A stretch of 64,000 nt of DNA, from contig JXTB01000306.1 in NCBI GenBank assembly GCA_002914805.1, positions 255,023 to 319,022 of the forward strand. Direction: 5' to 3'. Shown here piece after piece: positions 34,289-47,139 of the stretch; position 1 is the first letter of the stretch, and each line of letters opens with the position of its first letter. Position numbers and translations under genes: made by a program. The stretch comes from Parasponia andersonii. Its lineage: Eukaryota; Streptophyta; Magnoliopsida; Rosales; Cannabaceae. The notes below the pieces were generated by a model, which was given only the letters and a program-made list of their open reading frames with translations, had not been told where the DNA came from and made no database searches.

Positions 34289-34400
34289 TTTCTCAAACAG
34301 TCATCCTTTTTGTGTGCGCTACTCTTCTCTTCTCTTCTCCTCTTCTGTACATGTATTTTTTGTCTTGTCTCTATCTCTCCGCTCAACTGTGGATTAGCTT
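34289..34400 (-). promoter_or_regulatory. Cupin gene 5' leader with GA-rich tract
   Basis: Upstream of the ATG the minus strand carries an AG-rich run (plus-strand 'cttctcttctcttctcctct' at about 34323-34343), common in plant 5' UTRs. No clear TATA box is seen next to it. The extent of the leader is a guess. Confidence 0.4.
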
Positions 34401-35614
34401 CAAAGAAAAAATCATTAATTAATTAATTTTAACAAAATAAAGTTTTGATTAGCTAATCAATAATTAAAAATAAATGGATGCGGTGACAGTTTTTTTTTAA
34501 GCCTTTTACAATTTGATATGTTGGCGCTTGAATTCATACCAATTTTAAGTTTCGTTTTATAATTTTTTTTTTGGTTTGTTTTTCTGTTTTCTTGGGATAA
34601 TTTAGTCAAAATCTTATGGCAATCCAATTGTGCCTTACAACCACTCCCATTCCTTGATACTTGCATTTCACAAAAATAAATACCAATTCGGGTTAGTTTA
34701 ATTAGTCCAAAACTTGAGGGATGTGTATGTGTGAGTTTGGGAATCGGGAGTTTAAGATATGATAGAGTGTGTGTTATTTTCTTTTAAATTTATAATAAGT
34801 AGTATGTGTTATTTTCTTTTAAATTTATAATAAATAGTGATCATTAGTTAAGGCTCATTTTTTTAAAAAGATCACATTACAATAATAGTACATATCAAGT
34901 GACAAATAAGCGACAGTTGGTAACATTTTCGTTTTTTGTTTTTTATTTAAAAAAGTAAAAACACTTTTTTTATTTTGTTTTTTGATTTCAAAAAGAAATA
35001 TGTATTTAGTAATTATTATTTTTGTCTTTTGCTTTTCTAAAATATAAAATAAGAATATGTTTGGTAACTAGTATTTTTTTTCTTTTAAAAAAAATAATAA
35101 GGAAAAAAGGGAAGAAAAAATGACGAGAAACAAAAAGTTGTATTTATCTAAACAATTTCAGAAGTGGTAGTTTTCAAAATAAAATCTTAAAAAGTAATAT
35201 TTTTTTAAATATTTAGGGAAGTTTTCAAAAATATTTCTACCATTTTTTTAGTTATATTTTGAAAAATACCACTTTACTTTTAAAAATATTTAGAAAAATA
35301 TCACTTTTACAAGAAACTAGAGAGATAGTGACAAAATGTATAGTAATGAGAGAGAAAATATTAAGAAAAATGGTGATATGAGTCTAAATATGTTTAAATT
35401 TTGACACTAGTTTTTTTAAAAAGGGATTTAAAGGGTAATACCTATAATAATCAAAAGAATTCCAAATATATGGTCAGCTCAAAATAAATAAGTTTCATAC
35501 GGTATCAAAATAGTATTTTCAAAAACAATATAAGAAATAAAAATGCGGTGGCAAATATTATAAATAAAGTTATCTTTATTTTGACATATTTATATACCAT
35601 GAGAGGGATTTATA
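34401..35614. other. Intergenic region, poly-A/T rich
   Basis: It contains a 35-bp tandem duplication (34770-34839, unit 'tgtgttattttcttttaaat...'). A stretch near 34919-35130 has long A/T homopolymers and 'tttggtaact' words, like other edges of the TTACTAGT family. No gene is seen. Confidence 0.55.
34770..34839. repeat. 35-bp tandem duplication
   Basis: 'tgtgttattttcttttaaat' through 'agtagta' is repeated immediately, starting at 34805, with 'taagt' changed to 'taaat' near the end. Confidence 0.9.
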
Positions 35615-35850
35615 ACACGCACTTGCGATAGCTTAGTGGTAAGTCTTATAGCTTTTTCTCTTATCATGGTTAGAGTACCTAGTTTGATTATTGATACTCC
35701 CAACTTCTTTTCATCAGTGCATAGATCTATGTTTCTTCTTTTTTTTCTTTTTCATTTTGTTGTCAATGACTTCACTTTCTTGGTTCAATGCATGAATTTA
35801 TTTTTTTTTTCACTTTATTTTTTAAGGAGGCATTAGTTCCCCTTTTTTCC
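35615..35850 (+). mobile_element. tRNA-derived SINE candidate
   Basis: 'tagcttagtgg' (35629-35639) fits the RNA polymerase III A box and 'agtttgattat' (35681-35691) is a diverged B box, 41 bp further. A T-rich tail follows. This layout is that of a tRNA-derived SINE. It is not a real tRNA: no acceptor or anticodon stem can be folded around the boxes. The ends are uncertain. Confidence 0.5.
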
Positions 35851-37747
35851 CTATTAGAAAATTTTTTTCCTTCAATCTTTAAGGAACGAGACAAACTTCT
35901 TCTCTTTCTTCTTTTTTCCTTATTTGACTATTCTGCTATAACTTTTTTATTAGAATAAGATTTAATTTTGTTGAATTTTTTTAATTTTGTATTATAGAAA
36001 ATGAGAATTCGCTGGACAACCTATAATTTTCTTCATATCTACCAAGTATCTAAGCAAAAAAGTAAACTATGGTAACCATTTATTTTATTAGTTACCAATA
36101 ACTTTAGTTACTAGTTTCTAGATTGGTGATCATGTATAAGATTAGTAACTAGTTATTGGTTTCTAGTAACTAGCCTAGTTACTTATTTCCAAGCTGGTAA
36201 GTAGTTGTTACTAATTTTTTTATTTGATTACTAGTTTTTAGTTTTCATACAAAACCAATTTGAATACTAGTCATCTAGCAAACAACACCATATAACTAAT
36301 ATGGTTATTAGTAACTAATCTTATTATTGGTTACCAATCTGATTACCAGTTATAGGTTAAATTTGTAATTGGTTACTAAGATCCAAATAGTATGGTAACT
36401 AGTTTAATTTCTAATTTCTAGGTACTAAATTGGTAAAAACACTAACAGAAATTTTTTACCACATTAGTAACAACACTGGAAGCTACTCATAAAACTGGTA
36501 ACTAGTTACCACTAACTAGTAACTAATCTGGTTACTAATTTTCGATCTACATATAAGACCAACATGAATACTAGTTAGAAGTTACTATATTAGTAAGTAA
36601 ACTGGCATTAGCTTGGTAATAAGGCGAATAACCAAATTGGTTACTATTGAGAAATTAAAGTTTTAATCTTACTCACTCTTATTTTAAAAATAATAAACAT
36701 TTGATTTTGTACGAATAATTTAACTTAAGTGTGTAGTGACATGGTTATTAAAATTCTAACTCAAGTTTATCAATGAATCAAGCTTGAAGATGGATGTATA
36801 TTGGACCTATTATAATCAAGCTTAAAGATAGATAATCAATATACAAGACCTTACTTAGATATGGTATATTCATATTTAGTCTTGTATTCGATTTAGTTCA
36901 TTGCACATAAAATTCTCTTTGCATTGGCTCATATTTTTCAAAAGAGTTTTCAAACTATCTTAAGCTTGAAATAGTTATTTCATTATAAAAGTTTAAAAAT
37001 AAAAAATAATGACTATGAGTGGGAAAAATATTCTTCAAAATATGATTTCTTAAATTTAAATAAGTTACAAACATATTTGAAATCATGATTATTTAATATA
37101 GGCTAAAAAGAGAATTTTCTATTTGCAAACTAGAACATGTTTTGGTATGAATACTTTCTAAATTATTGTTAAATATCTTTGTGAAACTAAAATAAGTTTG
37201 TAATAACTAAAATACTCTTTTCAAATTGATTTCCAATATTTTTCAAGTATTTAAAATAAGTTTAGAAGTTAGTTTTTGAAAAACACCAAAAGCTGTCAAA
37301 ATCTAAAAAATAACCAAATGCTGAAACTGCCAAAATAAGCAAGGTTTTCGGTCTACTGAAAATGGCAGTGACAAAAATTTATCCGTTTAAATTCGACCGT
37401 TGAAAAAGGACTACCAACGGCTAATGTTTTTCGTCGACTGAAAACACACTTTTGGTCCACAAAAAATGGCAGAAAATGTGTTTAATGGTTATAAATGACT
37501 AGTTTTCATTCGAGCTTATGAGTAGAAGCTATTTTAAGACTTGAAAAAGACTTTACATGAACTTAAATTGTTGTCCAACTATTTTTAAAGTACAAAAACC
37601 TATTCTTATATTGAATTAACTTTCAAATTATATTGAGCCATTCTTACAGCATCCTTTGTATATTGTTCTCAAATCTCCTAAGCTAAAATTATATTTATTA
37701 CTTTTGAGAGAAGAGATTGTGAGTGTGTTTACTCCTTAAAAAATCAT

Positions 37748-37935
37748 TGTGTGAGGTTTGGTTGGCACCGGAGTCATAAACAACCCGTGTATAGGTGAGG
37801 TTACCACCAGAGTCAAAATAATCCATTTTTGGTGAGGTTGTCACTAAAGTCTAAACAACCAGTGAATTAGTGAGATTGGCACCATTGTCTATAAAATCTG
37901 TATAGGTGAAGATTAGCAGCAGAGTCAAAACAATC
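37748..37935. repeat. Tandem repeat of about 37 bp, five units, in the copia LTR
   Basis: Each unit resembles 'gtgaggttggcaccagagtc' followed by 'aaacaacccgtgtatag'. The five units are diverged in sequence and vary from about 35 to 44 bp. They lie near the end of the LTR before the primer site. Confidence 0.85.
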
Positions 37936-38439
37936 CGAGTTAGGCATGATAGAGCCAGAGTCAAGACTATTGTAAATATTAGGGTGTACTTATGAAGAAT
38001 TCAATTTATTTATATAAGAGTCAGTCAAGCCCACAATCTTGATCCAAATAGTGAAAGCTCAAAGTAAGTTGTCGAGGGCTGGGAACGTAGGCAAACCATC
38101 GTATTTATCGAACCTCGTAAAAACTCAGTTTGCACTTTCTCTATTATTATACTCTTTACTTTATTGTAAGTTATTTAATTAAGTAGTTGATATTTAGTAT
38201 ACTTAATTTACTTGATATTATTGCTATATGCTTATTATTATTGTTGATTTATGTTAGAAGTTTCAAAAGAGTGGTCTATGGTTTCACATATTTGAAAAGT
38301 TTCCTAAAATGTTTTACATCTCAATTCATCCCTCTACTTAGGTAGTTAATCTAAGGTTAACAATAGCTAATAAGTGGTACTAGAGCTTGGTGCTCAATTT
38401 TAAAGACTTAACCGTCTTGAGATGATATACCTAAACAAT

Positions 38440-39645
38440 TTTCAAAATCTTCCAAATGAGGAGTTTTCGACTAGACCACCATTTTTCAATATAATCGATT
38501 TTAATTATTGGAAAAGTAGAATACTCATATATCTACAATATTTAGATTTTGATTTATGACATATTGTTACTAAGGGTTCATTGGCTTTTAAGAAAAAAGT
38601 TGGTGATAAGTTTGTTGATAAAGAAATTGATGAATATGATATAAATGAAAAAATTGTTTCTTCAAAGCACGATAGAACTATGCATATTTTGATTTATGGT
38701 TTGGATAGAGATATATTCAATAATGTTGAAAAAGCTACAAATGCTCATGAAATGTAGAATATGCTTGAAGTTTCAAATCATGGCACAAACTCTATGAAAG
38801 AGACGAAAATTAATATTTTTACTCGCTAATATGAATTATTTAAGAAGCATGAAGATGAGACTATTGCTCAAATATTTAATAGATTCACTATTATTGTTAA
38901 TTCTCTTAATACTCTTGGAAAATCATTCTCTAATATTGATTTGGTGAGCAAAGTGCTTAGAAGTCTTTCTAGAGTATATAGAAGCAAAGTGATGGTAATT
39001 CAAGAAGCAAAGGATCTCAACAAACTCCTCTAGAAGAACTCATGGGTTCATTCATGGCACATGAAATCTTGATGGAAGAAAGCACTAAAGAAATTCAAGA
39101 AAATAACATGTGCTTCATGGCTATCAATAATGAGGTAAACTTTCTTGAACTCAATAATGACTTAATGATTTTAATGATACTAGTAATAATGATAGCAATG
39201 AAGAAGAGTTATCATACAAAAAACTACTTGATGATTTTAATGAATTGTATGAAAACTATAAATTACTTGTTTTGAAAAATAATGCTCTCAAGAAGAAATT
39301 ATTTTTTTTTTGTCAAAAGAACTTGAAAAGTTTTCAAAAGAAAAAGAAATTATTTTAACTTGTGATATATGTGACTCTTTGGAAAATAAAAATACTTCCT
39401 TAAAAGAAAAAGTTTTGGTTTTAACCAATATTGTCCATAAGTTCACCAATGGAAAGAAAAATTTTGATTTACTACTTAGTAGAAAAAAATGTTTTTTTGA
39501 CAAAAGAGGAATAGAATACTTACCTTTTGTAAAACAAAAGTATTACAAAAAATATTTTGTCAAAGAAACATCTAATGACTCAAAATATATATACATTTAT
39601 TGTAATCAAGATGGGCATACAAGGTTTTCATGCTCTATCAAGTAA
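38440..39645 (+). pseudogene. Copia gag, broken
   Basis: Readable pieces in order: RPPFFNIIDFNYWKSRILIY (N-terminal gag motif with the conserved Trp), KATNAHEM, the MLEVSNHGTNSMKETKIN stretch, YELFKKHEDETIAQIFNRFT, VLRSLSRVYRSKVMVIQEAK, GSFMAHEILMEE (39042 on), and a zinc-knuckle remnant YCNQDGHTRFSC (39600) whose first Cys is Tyr. Stops occur inside (after FDL, after HEM, after IFTR, after NKLL). Gag of this family packages copia RNA; this copy cannot be translated whole. Confidence 0.85.
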
Positions 39646-40980
39646 AATACAAATTTTAGTGTTAAACAAGAATGAGTACTAAAAAATTCAAAAACTAACC
39701 CCCAAGGACCCAAAGTTAAGTAGGTACCAAAAATCTATATTTGAATCTTTGTTATAGGATCAAGTAAGAAAGTTGGTACTTTGAAAACAAAACTAATGAC
39801 TTCAACAAGCTCTTAACCTTCACAAAGAAATGATGGTGGATGTTTTATATTTTGGAGACAATACAAAAAGCAAGAACATTGGCATAAATGATATCGGTAA
39901 CCTTTCTTTGCCTATCTTTAAGGATGTCTTATTAAAAATATAATATACTTAATTTTTACTAATTATGTGATTAAGTTATTGAGTTTTTTATTTAACATTT
40001 CAAATATTCAATTTGAAATTTTGAACAAATAAGATTATATCTTTTGATCAAAAAATTATTTTTATTGTTAAAATATTTTTAAGTTAATAAATTTTGTTTT
40101 GTTTTTTAAAAGAAAATGTTTATTGATTTTGATATTTAAAGCTTAGACATGCTAATATGGATATAATTTCAAATCTTTACTAAAAGAATCTTGTTATGTT
40201 TTACTCTAATTTTTGGAAATGACAAAATTTATAAAGCATATCACTTACCAATTTAGTTATTAATTACCAATTACAAAATTAAAATTGGGTACCGATTACC
40301 AATTATAGGAGTGATGATTAGTTATTAATTACTAATAACTAATCTAGTTACGATTTATTAATTATAAGATTAGTTAATAGTAATCAGTAACTAGTTACTT
40401 GTTACTATTTATCAACTACAGAAGTGATGACTAGTAACTGGTTACAGGTTACCAATTACAAGAGCGATGACTATTTGTTGGTTACTAGAGACCAATTTAG
40501 TTACAATTTACCAATTATAAGATTAGTTATTGGTAATCAGTAACTAAAGATGTTCATTTATTAGTTTGGTTATAATTTCTAAACTGGTGAGCAGCAACAA
40601 GACTGGTGACTAGTAATTGGATACCATAACTTAGTTACATGTAGTAAAAAAATGTTATCATAAATCAAACATGATAAATTCTCATAAAAGGATTAAATCA
40701 ACATGTTTATCAGTTTGGTTACCAGTCTTATTACTATTAATAAATTTAGTTACTAGTTACTCTCGCTACAGATACTTAATCTCGTTATGCAAGTTACTAA
40801 TTTGATTACTCTAGTTAATAGTAATCAATTTAATTATTGGTTACTTTGATTGCTTGTTACCAATATTATTATAGTGGTTACAAATAATCAATCTAGTTAT
40901 TAGTTTCTAAACTTGTGCTCACTATTAATAAGACTAGTAATTATAACCAGTCTGGTTACTAATTTTTAAACTAATGACTT

Positions 40981-42440
40981 TTGCTTTTAATTAATTTTTG
41001 CTTTCTGTTTTTTTTTTCCTTTTTTGCTATTTTTTTAAGAAAATATATTTTTTAAAAATATTATTTTCTTTTTTTTTTTTAAAAAAAAAAAGAAAAGTGA
41101 TTGGCTACCCCTTAAAAACAAAAAAGCTTTTTTGTTTGAAAAAAAAGTAGAACTGCAACAAATGGAAGCAAAATATAACTTGGATTAAGAAAGAAGTTGG
41201 ATTTGTCATCTTTCAATTTAGGTGTTATTTTTCCCAAAAAATCACACTCATTTATCATGTTTACATTACAGCCACAAGACCACCATTTTGTAGAATACTC
41301 CAACACAAGGTTTAGAAATACATAGAAATACCAAAGAAATACTAACATAATATGATAATCCTGTAACTAATAAACATTACATTGCAAATAAATCAGAATG
41401 CATTCTATCATAAAAGCAATTCATATCTTCAAGGGTATATGACAAAACAAATTAAGTATATACTGTAGCCATATTTCCAGCATCACTAAGGTGGAATCTT
41501 GTCCAAATAAAAGTACAAAGATAACATAATTAGAAATATGCCTTATATATTGCCAAGCCAGCTAAACTTTTGTAGTAAAATGAGCAACTACTTTATAAAA
41601 TAATAATAATAATAATATACTCTGAAAATTTTTAGCTAATAATTTGATTTCTATTTGGCTTTCTCACTAGTTATACAACAAAGACTTCCACTAGTATACA
41701 TAATTAAATTCTAAGCATGGATGAAATAGTATATTGAATATCAACTGATTTTATCCCTTTTTCTCTGAATGATTATATATACTTCATCAGGTGTATATTT
41801 GAACTTTGAAATATGTAATAGTATATACAATTTAGTAAAAAGAAATGACAAGAAATATAAGAAAGGATAGTGAAACAAGTAATAGCTCATGAATACGAAT
41901 GTAAAATCTACAACTGCAAGATTTCTTCTTATCCTGTATCTTTTGTAAAGTTTATTTAGCCTGATTGTAGCTAGATTGAGCTCATTTTATGATCTTGAAG
42001 ACAACGATTTTCACTATTAGCTAAATAAATATTGGGATTAAGTCGAAAACAATAATGAAATCTAAAATGCACTAATTTTTAGTTCAAACAAAGGGATTTT
42101 TTTTTAATATATTAAAAGGAGCTTTAAGAAGGAGAAACTAAAACCCATAGGGGCATTTCATCAAATAGGTAGAATCTATCAAAAGGCATAGAAACACCTG
42201 ACAAATGCAAACTCCTACTTCCATGGTACCTCTAAATTTTGAATCCATGGCAAGAGATAGAGAAAGATGTAGATCAATAATCACAAAAAGACTCATATTG
42301 TGCTTGAAATGAAAAAGAAGAAAAAGAAAAAGAAGAGCGAGATGACAAGAGAAAGAAATATTACCACACAATTAAACAAAAATAGAGCAAGGAGTGATCA
42401 CCGATTGAGATATCTGAGGCCAGGACTTAGCTTAGAAAAT

Positions 42441-42485
<45 letters not shown>

Positions 42486-43045
42486 TTCATATGTCAAAGA
42501 AAAATGGTATTTTTCTGAAAATTACTGTATGCAAAATAATCAAAACCTCAGTATCGTATATCTCCAATTCTTTTTTTTAAAAGTCCGTGTACTCCCTAAT
42601 TTCCTCTTTTAAAAACTTGTTTAAAAAAAGTTTGAAAGTAAGAAATTTTTGTTTTCAATTTAAAAAAAAAAAAGCAAAAAAATATAAATAGTTTTACCAA
42701 ACATACTTTTGAAAATTTTTTCCTCTTTTTTTATTTTAAAAAAATATAATATGTTTAAATAAATGTTACTAAACAAACTCATAGGAATTGAAAAAAGAGT
42801 AAATTTAATATTTCTTACGTTACTCTATTTTCTGTCTATCCTTGAAGAGTTTTGTAGTTACTCTCCTTCTTTTAGAAAGAGGAAGTCCCATCTCCAGTAT
42901 AAGTCATTTTTTCCTTTTTTTTTTCCCTCATATTTGTTTTCATTTTAATATTTTTAAAGGGGTTTTGGCATGAATGCCTTCTGAAATAATCGATCATTGG
43001 CAAGTTGGCCTCTGAAGTTTCTTTTTGACAACTAGAACCTTAAAG
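40981..43045. other. Intergenic region
   Basis: It begins with long A/T homopolymer tracts (40990-41110) that look like the right edge of the array family. It includes an (AAT)n run near 41600, a (GA)n tract at 42444-42481 and more poly-A/T stretches with 'accaaacata' words at 42570-42780. The frames at 41112-41348, 42138-42371 and 42300-42518 are low-complexity or domainless. No gene is supported. Confidence 0.5.
42444..42481. repeat. (GA)n microsatellite
   Basis: Pure GA units over about 38 bp. Confidence 0.95.
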
Positions 43046-43455
43046 CTATGTTTAGTAGGAGGGAGGGAATAGAGGAAGAAAGGCATCCTATATTACCTAG
43101 GGAAGAAAAGTAAGAAAGGAAGGAGAACACTCTTCCCTTATTATGTTTGGTATAAGAGAAAAGAGAGAAGGCTGAAATCCTCTCCATTGTTTGGTAAAGA
43201 TGGAGAGGTAGAAGGAAGGAAAAATATTATAATTAGAACAATCACTCAACCATTTGAGTGGATATCTCCTTCCTAAACACTCTCCAATTTTAAAAGGATT
43301 AAAAGTTAGTTAAAATTAAGGATTTGAAATCTCTTATCTAATCTATTTCCTTCTAAAATCTCTATTACCAAATAACTATCATACTCCAAATCTATCTAAT
43401 AATCCCCTTACCCCCCCTTCCTTCGTTCCACTTCTCCGTCCTACCAAATATAATC
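43046..43455. mobile_element. MITE candidate of about 400 bp with 18-bp inverted ends
   Basis: The left end 'atgtttagtaggagggag' matches the inverted right end 'atatttggtaggacggag' in about 15 of 18 positions. The interior is purine-rich on the left and pyrimidine-rich on the right ('agaggaagaaagg' against 'cccccccttccttcg'), so it could fold back. There is no coding. The target duplication is unclear. Confidence 0.65.
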
Positions 43456-43579
43456 TAAATTTTAATATGTGTAACAATCAGCTCTAAGTGGCTAACAACC
43501 ATCAAATTAGTCACATAAGTGGCCACGTGACGATCACATGACACTTTTTAGGTAGGTATTTTTGGTAGATAAAAGGCAT

Positions 43580-43580
43580 N
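43580..43580. other. Single unresolved base (N)
   Basis: One N in the assembly, in 'aaaggcatnc'. Confidence 0.99.
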
Positions 43581-44106
43581 CTTCAAAAACATTGAAGAAA
43601 TTGAATTAAATAGAATATAACATTCTAATGCAATGCTACTATGGCAAGCCAACCAAAAGGAAAATATCATGGACGGATAGGAACCTCAATTGACATTTCA
43701 ATAGCTATGAAGATTATTATGTAGCATGTGTTTTTAATTTTAATTGATTTTCTATGTTATGTTGCTTTTTTAGGGAAATTTCAATAGGTATTTCAAGTTT
43801 TTGAAGGAAAATTTTAAGTTATACTACATTTACTAAGCCAGACTTATGGTGCAGCATAATGAGGCTTATGGATATGAATTTTGTGTGATGTGACCTACCA
43901 ATGTATGAGCGTTCAAAGATTATTATAACTAAGTTACTGAGGAAAATCAAGCTACAAGAGGATTCGAATATGGGGCAAAGATCAAGGGAAAGAAAGTTAT
44001 AGGTTTTCATCGTCTTTTTGTTAATGATCATAGTGGAAATTGTAGTCCTTTATTTGAAAAGTTTGTAATTTTGGACTTAGTAAACTAAATAGATAGGGTT
44101 TATCAT

Positions 44107-44118
44107 NNNNNNNNNNNN
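44107..44118. other. Assembly gap of 12 N
   Basis: A run of N between 'gggtttatcat' and 'tatgtagcag'. True length is unknown. Confidence 0.99.
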
Positions 44119-47090
44119 TATGTAGCAGTACGACAACTTTATTAGGCCTGTAATTCCTTGATTCTATGGTTTTTACAAGAATTATAGTTATACTGGTATA
44201 ATATTGTAAAATTGTTAAAATGGTCTATTTGTTCAAAACAGTGTAAGTTACTAAGTAATTTTAATATAAGAATAGTGAGAAACTATAATAACCATGTACT
44301 AATTAATAACTGAACCAGAATATTAGTAAGAGTTTGTCACTAAAATATTATCACTGAAAATACGATTTTTTAATTTCTTTTTAAAACTACAACACAAATA
44401 CTATAAATAATATTTTAAGGTTATTTACAAACATTAATATTTCAAACTTCTCAAAATATTATACTTATATTCGGAATATTCAAAACATGCTAGAGTCGTT
44501 TTCACAAAAACATTAACAAAAAGTTAGTCCTGTACGTACTCTACATGTTAACTCGGCCCGTACTGCTCACTCTTGTGCTTTATTCTTTCTCTTCCCTACA
44601 AAATAAGGAAACTAATAAACTGAAAAGTTTAGTAAGAGTATTGCTAGTCTAGAGTCCAATATATTATGCAATGAGCATAAATATGTCATGTAACAAGTTC
44701 TTGTAAATATTCAACACTACATTCATCATCATATATTCATATATGAGCTCTATAAATCTCACAAAGTATAATATATGACAAATACATGTGCACATCTATA
44801 TTCTAGGCCCTTGGTACTACAACCGATATTCATGCTCTTAAGTGGTAACCTCTTCTTGTCTTAGTCGAGACTCAAGGGTATATCAAACCATAAATATACT
44901 TATAATTAGCAAACCTTATTTTTGTACTGGCCGAGGCTCAAAGGTTGTTAAGCCATAATAAAGCTCTCAGCCCTCCTTTTATCCACCTAACTCAAGGGTA
45001 TTTCCTTGCTATATCATGTCACACAAACTTTACATGAGAGCAGAGCATGTAAATTGAGCTCCAACTACTTTAGATGTTATAAGGTTCATATAAAACTAGC
45101 AATATTGTTCTTACTGATGTCATAATATTTATATCATACATAATATATATCTAAAATTAACATGCTAAGGAAAACTTATTGAGTTCATACAGAACTACCA
45201 GTCTAAGCAATATATAACCTCATAGCGAGCATACTTAAAAATAACTATCATAGCTTCTCAAATATTAACGTATTTTTATAGTTCAAGAAATTCACCAAGA
45301 ATTATAAAACATGAGCATTAACACATATTACAACTAGCTTGTACAATCAATACACATATTACATCTCAACATACTATAACTCAAGAAACTCACATAGAGT
45401 TTACAAATCACGAGCAATATCAACAAGTAAATAGTATGCATCAATATTCACGACTAATAATTGAAAAAAATATTAAAGCAAAGCATAAATAATCTACACA
45501 AGATTTAATCATTACATTGTAGGTAAATGCTCTGCTTACCTATTCATAATTATTTTATTAAACTCTATCACGAACCTTCATACTATATTCAACATATATT
45601 CCAATTCTTAGGCTTAACTGAGGTTTACACTTGGAATGGACCTGCACTCCTTCTATACTTTAAGGAATATGCATTGATTGAATCGACGAGTCTGTTTCAA
45701 AATTTAATTACTATTAGAAGAAAACTAGAAAAAATATAAAACTTATAGCATCTTAAAGTAGATATAAAAATTATGGCATCTTAAAGTAGACACAAAATAG
45801 AATCGTTAGTATGGGTGAGAATTCGTATTGTCATGTTATATTCACGTCGTGTCGAGATACAATTACGATAAATATATGGAAAACACGATCACTACACAAT
45901 TATTAAACGCGTCATAAATCTCAATCCATATACGAACTATTTAATAATTATATCACCTATGACACAACACATCTAATACATTATTTAAACAGATTGTGTT
46001 TGACCTAACACGACTTATTTAATCTATTTAAGTAAGCAATTTTAACCCATTTTGACATGTTAATCAACATGTTTAAATTATTTAACCTATTTTTACTTGT
46101 TAATTTAACAAGTTAACCTATAAACTTTAACCCTTGTTTAACTGATTTAACATGTTTTAAAATTTAAATCAAAATCTAAAGCTACAAAATAAACTAAGGT
46201 AATGTTAACAAACTTAAGTACTTAAGTTACTTAAGCACAACACTTGAACGCAACTCGACAATATACATATTTAAGCTTCAACAGATTTTGAACAAGTCAC
46301 TGAGGATGGTTCTTCAGTCAAACTTATCTTGAATATTTTATGTAACTTTATCTAAATCCTCTTCAAGATTGCTATCTTCATCAAATATTCAAGCAAATTA
46401 AAAAAAAAAAATTACTATTATCAAATATTATAGCAAATGGCAACCAACAAAAAAATTAAAAAAGTTATCAAATAGCATGGCAAATTGTGAATATTAGTAT
46501 TGAAAGAATTTTTAACATTTGATAACAATCAACATAGGAGTCCCTAAAGATGCCACTATTAAGATAAGCCAAAAGTTGCACAAAGCCAATCCGTATTGTC
46601 TAGTATTTAATGTTTTGATCTCTCTTTCTTATTGTATCTTAAACTTTTTTTTTATTCATAAGATACAAATTTATTTGGATGGAATGGACAATAGAAGGTT
46701 TGATGATAACAGATAACAATCATAGTCCATTAAAACTCCATAATCAAATTGAAAATACAATAAACAGAGCAGCAATAAGAAGCAGCAGCATGAACAATAA
46801 GGATATAATTAGACACTAATAAAAAAAAACTGCAAAAATAAAACAAGAGCTAGCTTGCAATCAATAACGATAATAAAGAAAAGAAAAAAAATCAAGAAAG
46901 AAAATACAGGAAAAAATACCACAATCATTGAGATCAGACTTGAAGGGTAAAAAAAGCAAACAAATAAACAGACTGACCGTGATTAGTGAGGGTGACTCGG
47001 TGAGAGAGGTGATGAGATGAGAGTGAGGTGAGTCATGACTCGTCCTATTTTTGGCTTTTTTTTAAATTAGTGTGGAAAGGAAAAGCATTA

Positions 47091-47137
<47 letters not shown>
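47091..47137. repeat. (AAT)n microsatellite
   Basis: About 15 AAT units. Confidence 0.95.

Positions 47138-47139
<2 letters not shown>

Larger units (their letters stand above)
36645..40236 (+). mobile_element. 3'-truncated Ty1/copia element (SIRE-like gag)
   Basis: In order: an LTR-like region (about 36645-38362) with a 5-unit tandem repeat, a decayed initiator-Met primer site 'tggtactagagc' (38375-38386), a broken gag (38440-39645), a pre-protease/protease remnant (TNPQGPK near 39692, LYFGDNTKSKNIGINDIGN near 39850), and the start of the GAG-pre-integrase domain (LRHANMDIISNLY near 40145). The homology ends at about 40236, so integrase, RT, RNase H and the 3' LTR are missing. Both sides are TTACTAGT array. 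Confidence 0.8.
35996..40980. repeat. TTACTAGT-array repeat family, copy 1 (split)
   Basis: The array of degenerate 'ttactagttac', 'ggttaccaat' and 'gtaactagt' words runs from about 36060 to 36644, stops at a truncated copia element, and resumes from about 40237 to 40980. The left edge 'tattatagaaaatgagaa' (near 35991) matches the left edge of copy 2 (near 60622), and both are preceded by T-rich DNA. The two array halves add up to about 1.3 kb, close to copy 2 (about 1.4 kb), which supports one array interrupted later. There is no coding in the array. Confidence 0.75.

Noticed and set aside
33769..34386. 205-codon minus-strand reading frame overlapping the cupin gene
   Set aside because: It is another frame of exon 1 and intron 1; the cupin frame has the signal anchor, splice phases and motifs that continue into exons 2 and 3.
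35615..35700. Functional tRNA gene
   Set aside because: A- and B-box-like words are present, but no cloverleaf, anticodon loop or acceptor stem can be made.
42138..42518. Frames around the (GA)n tract
   Set aside because: One is a simple-sequence translation; the minus-strand one has no detectable domain, splice context or homology that I know.
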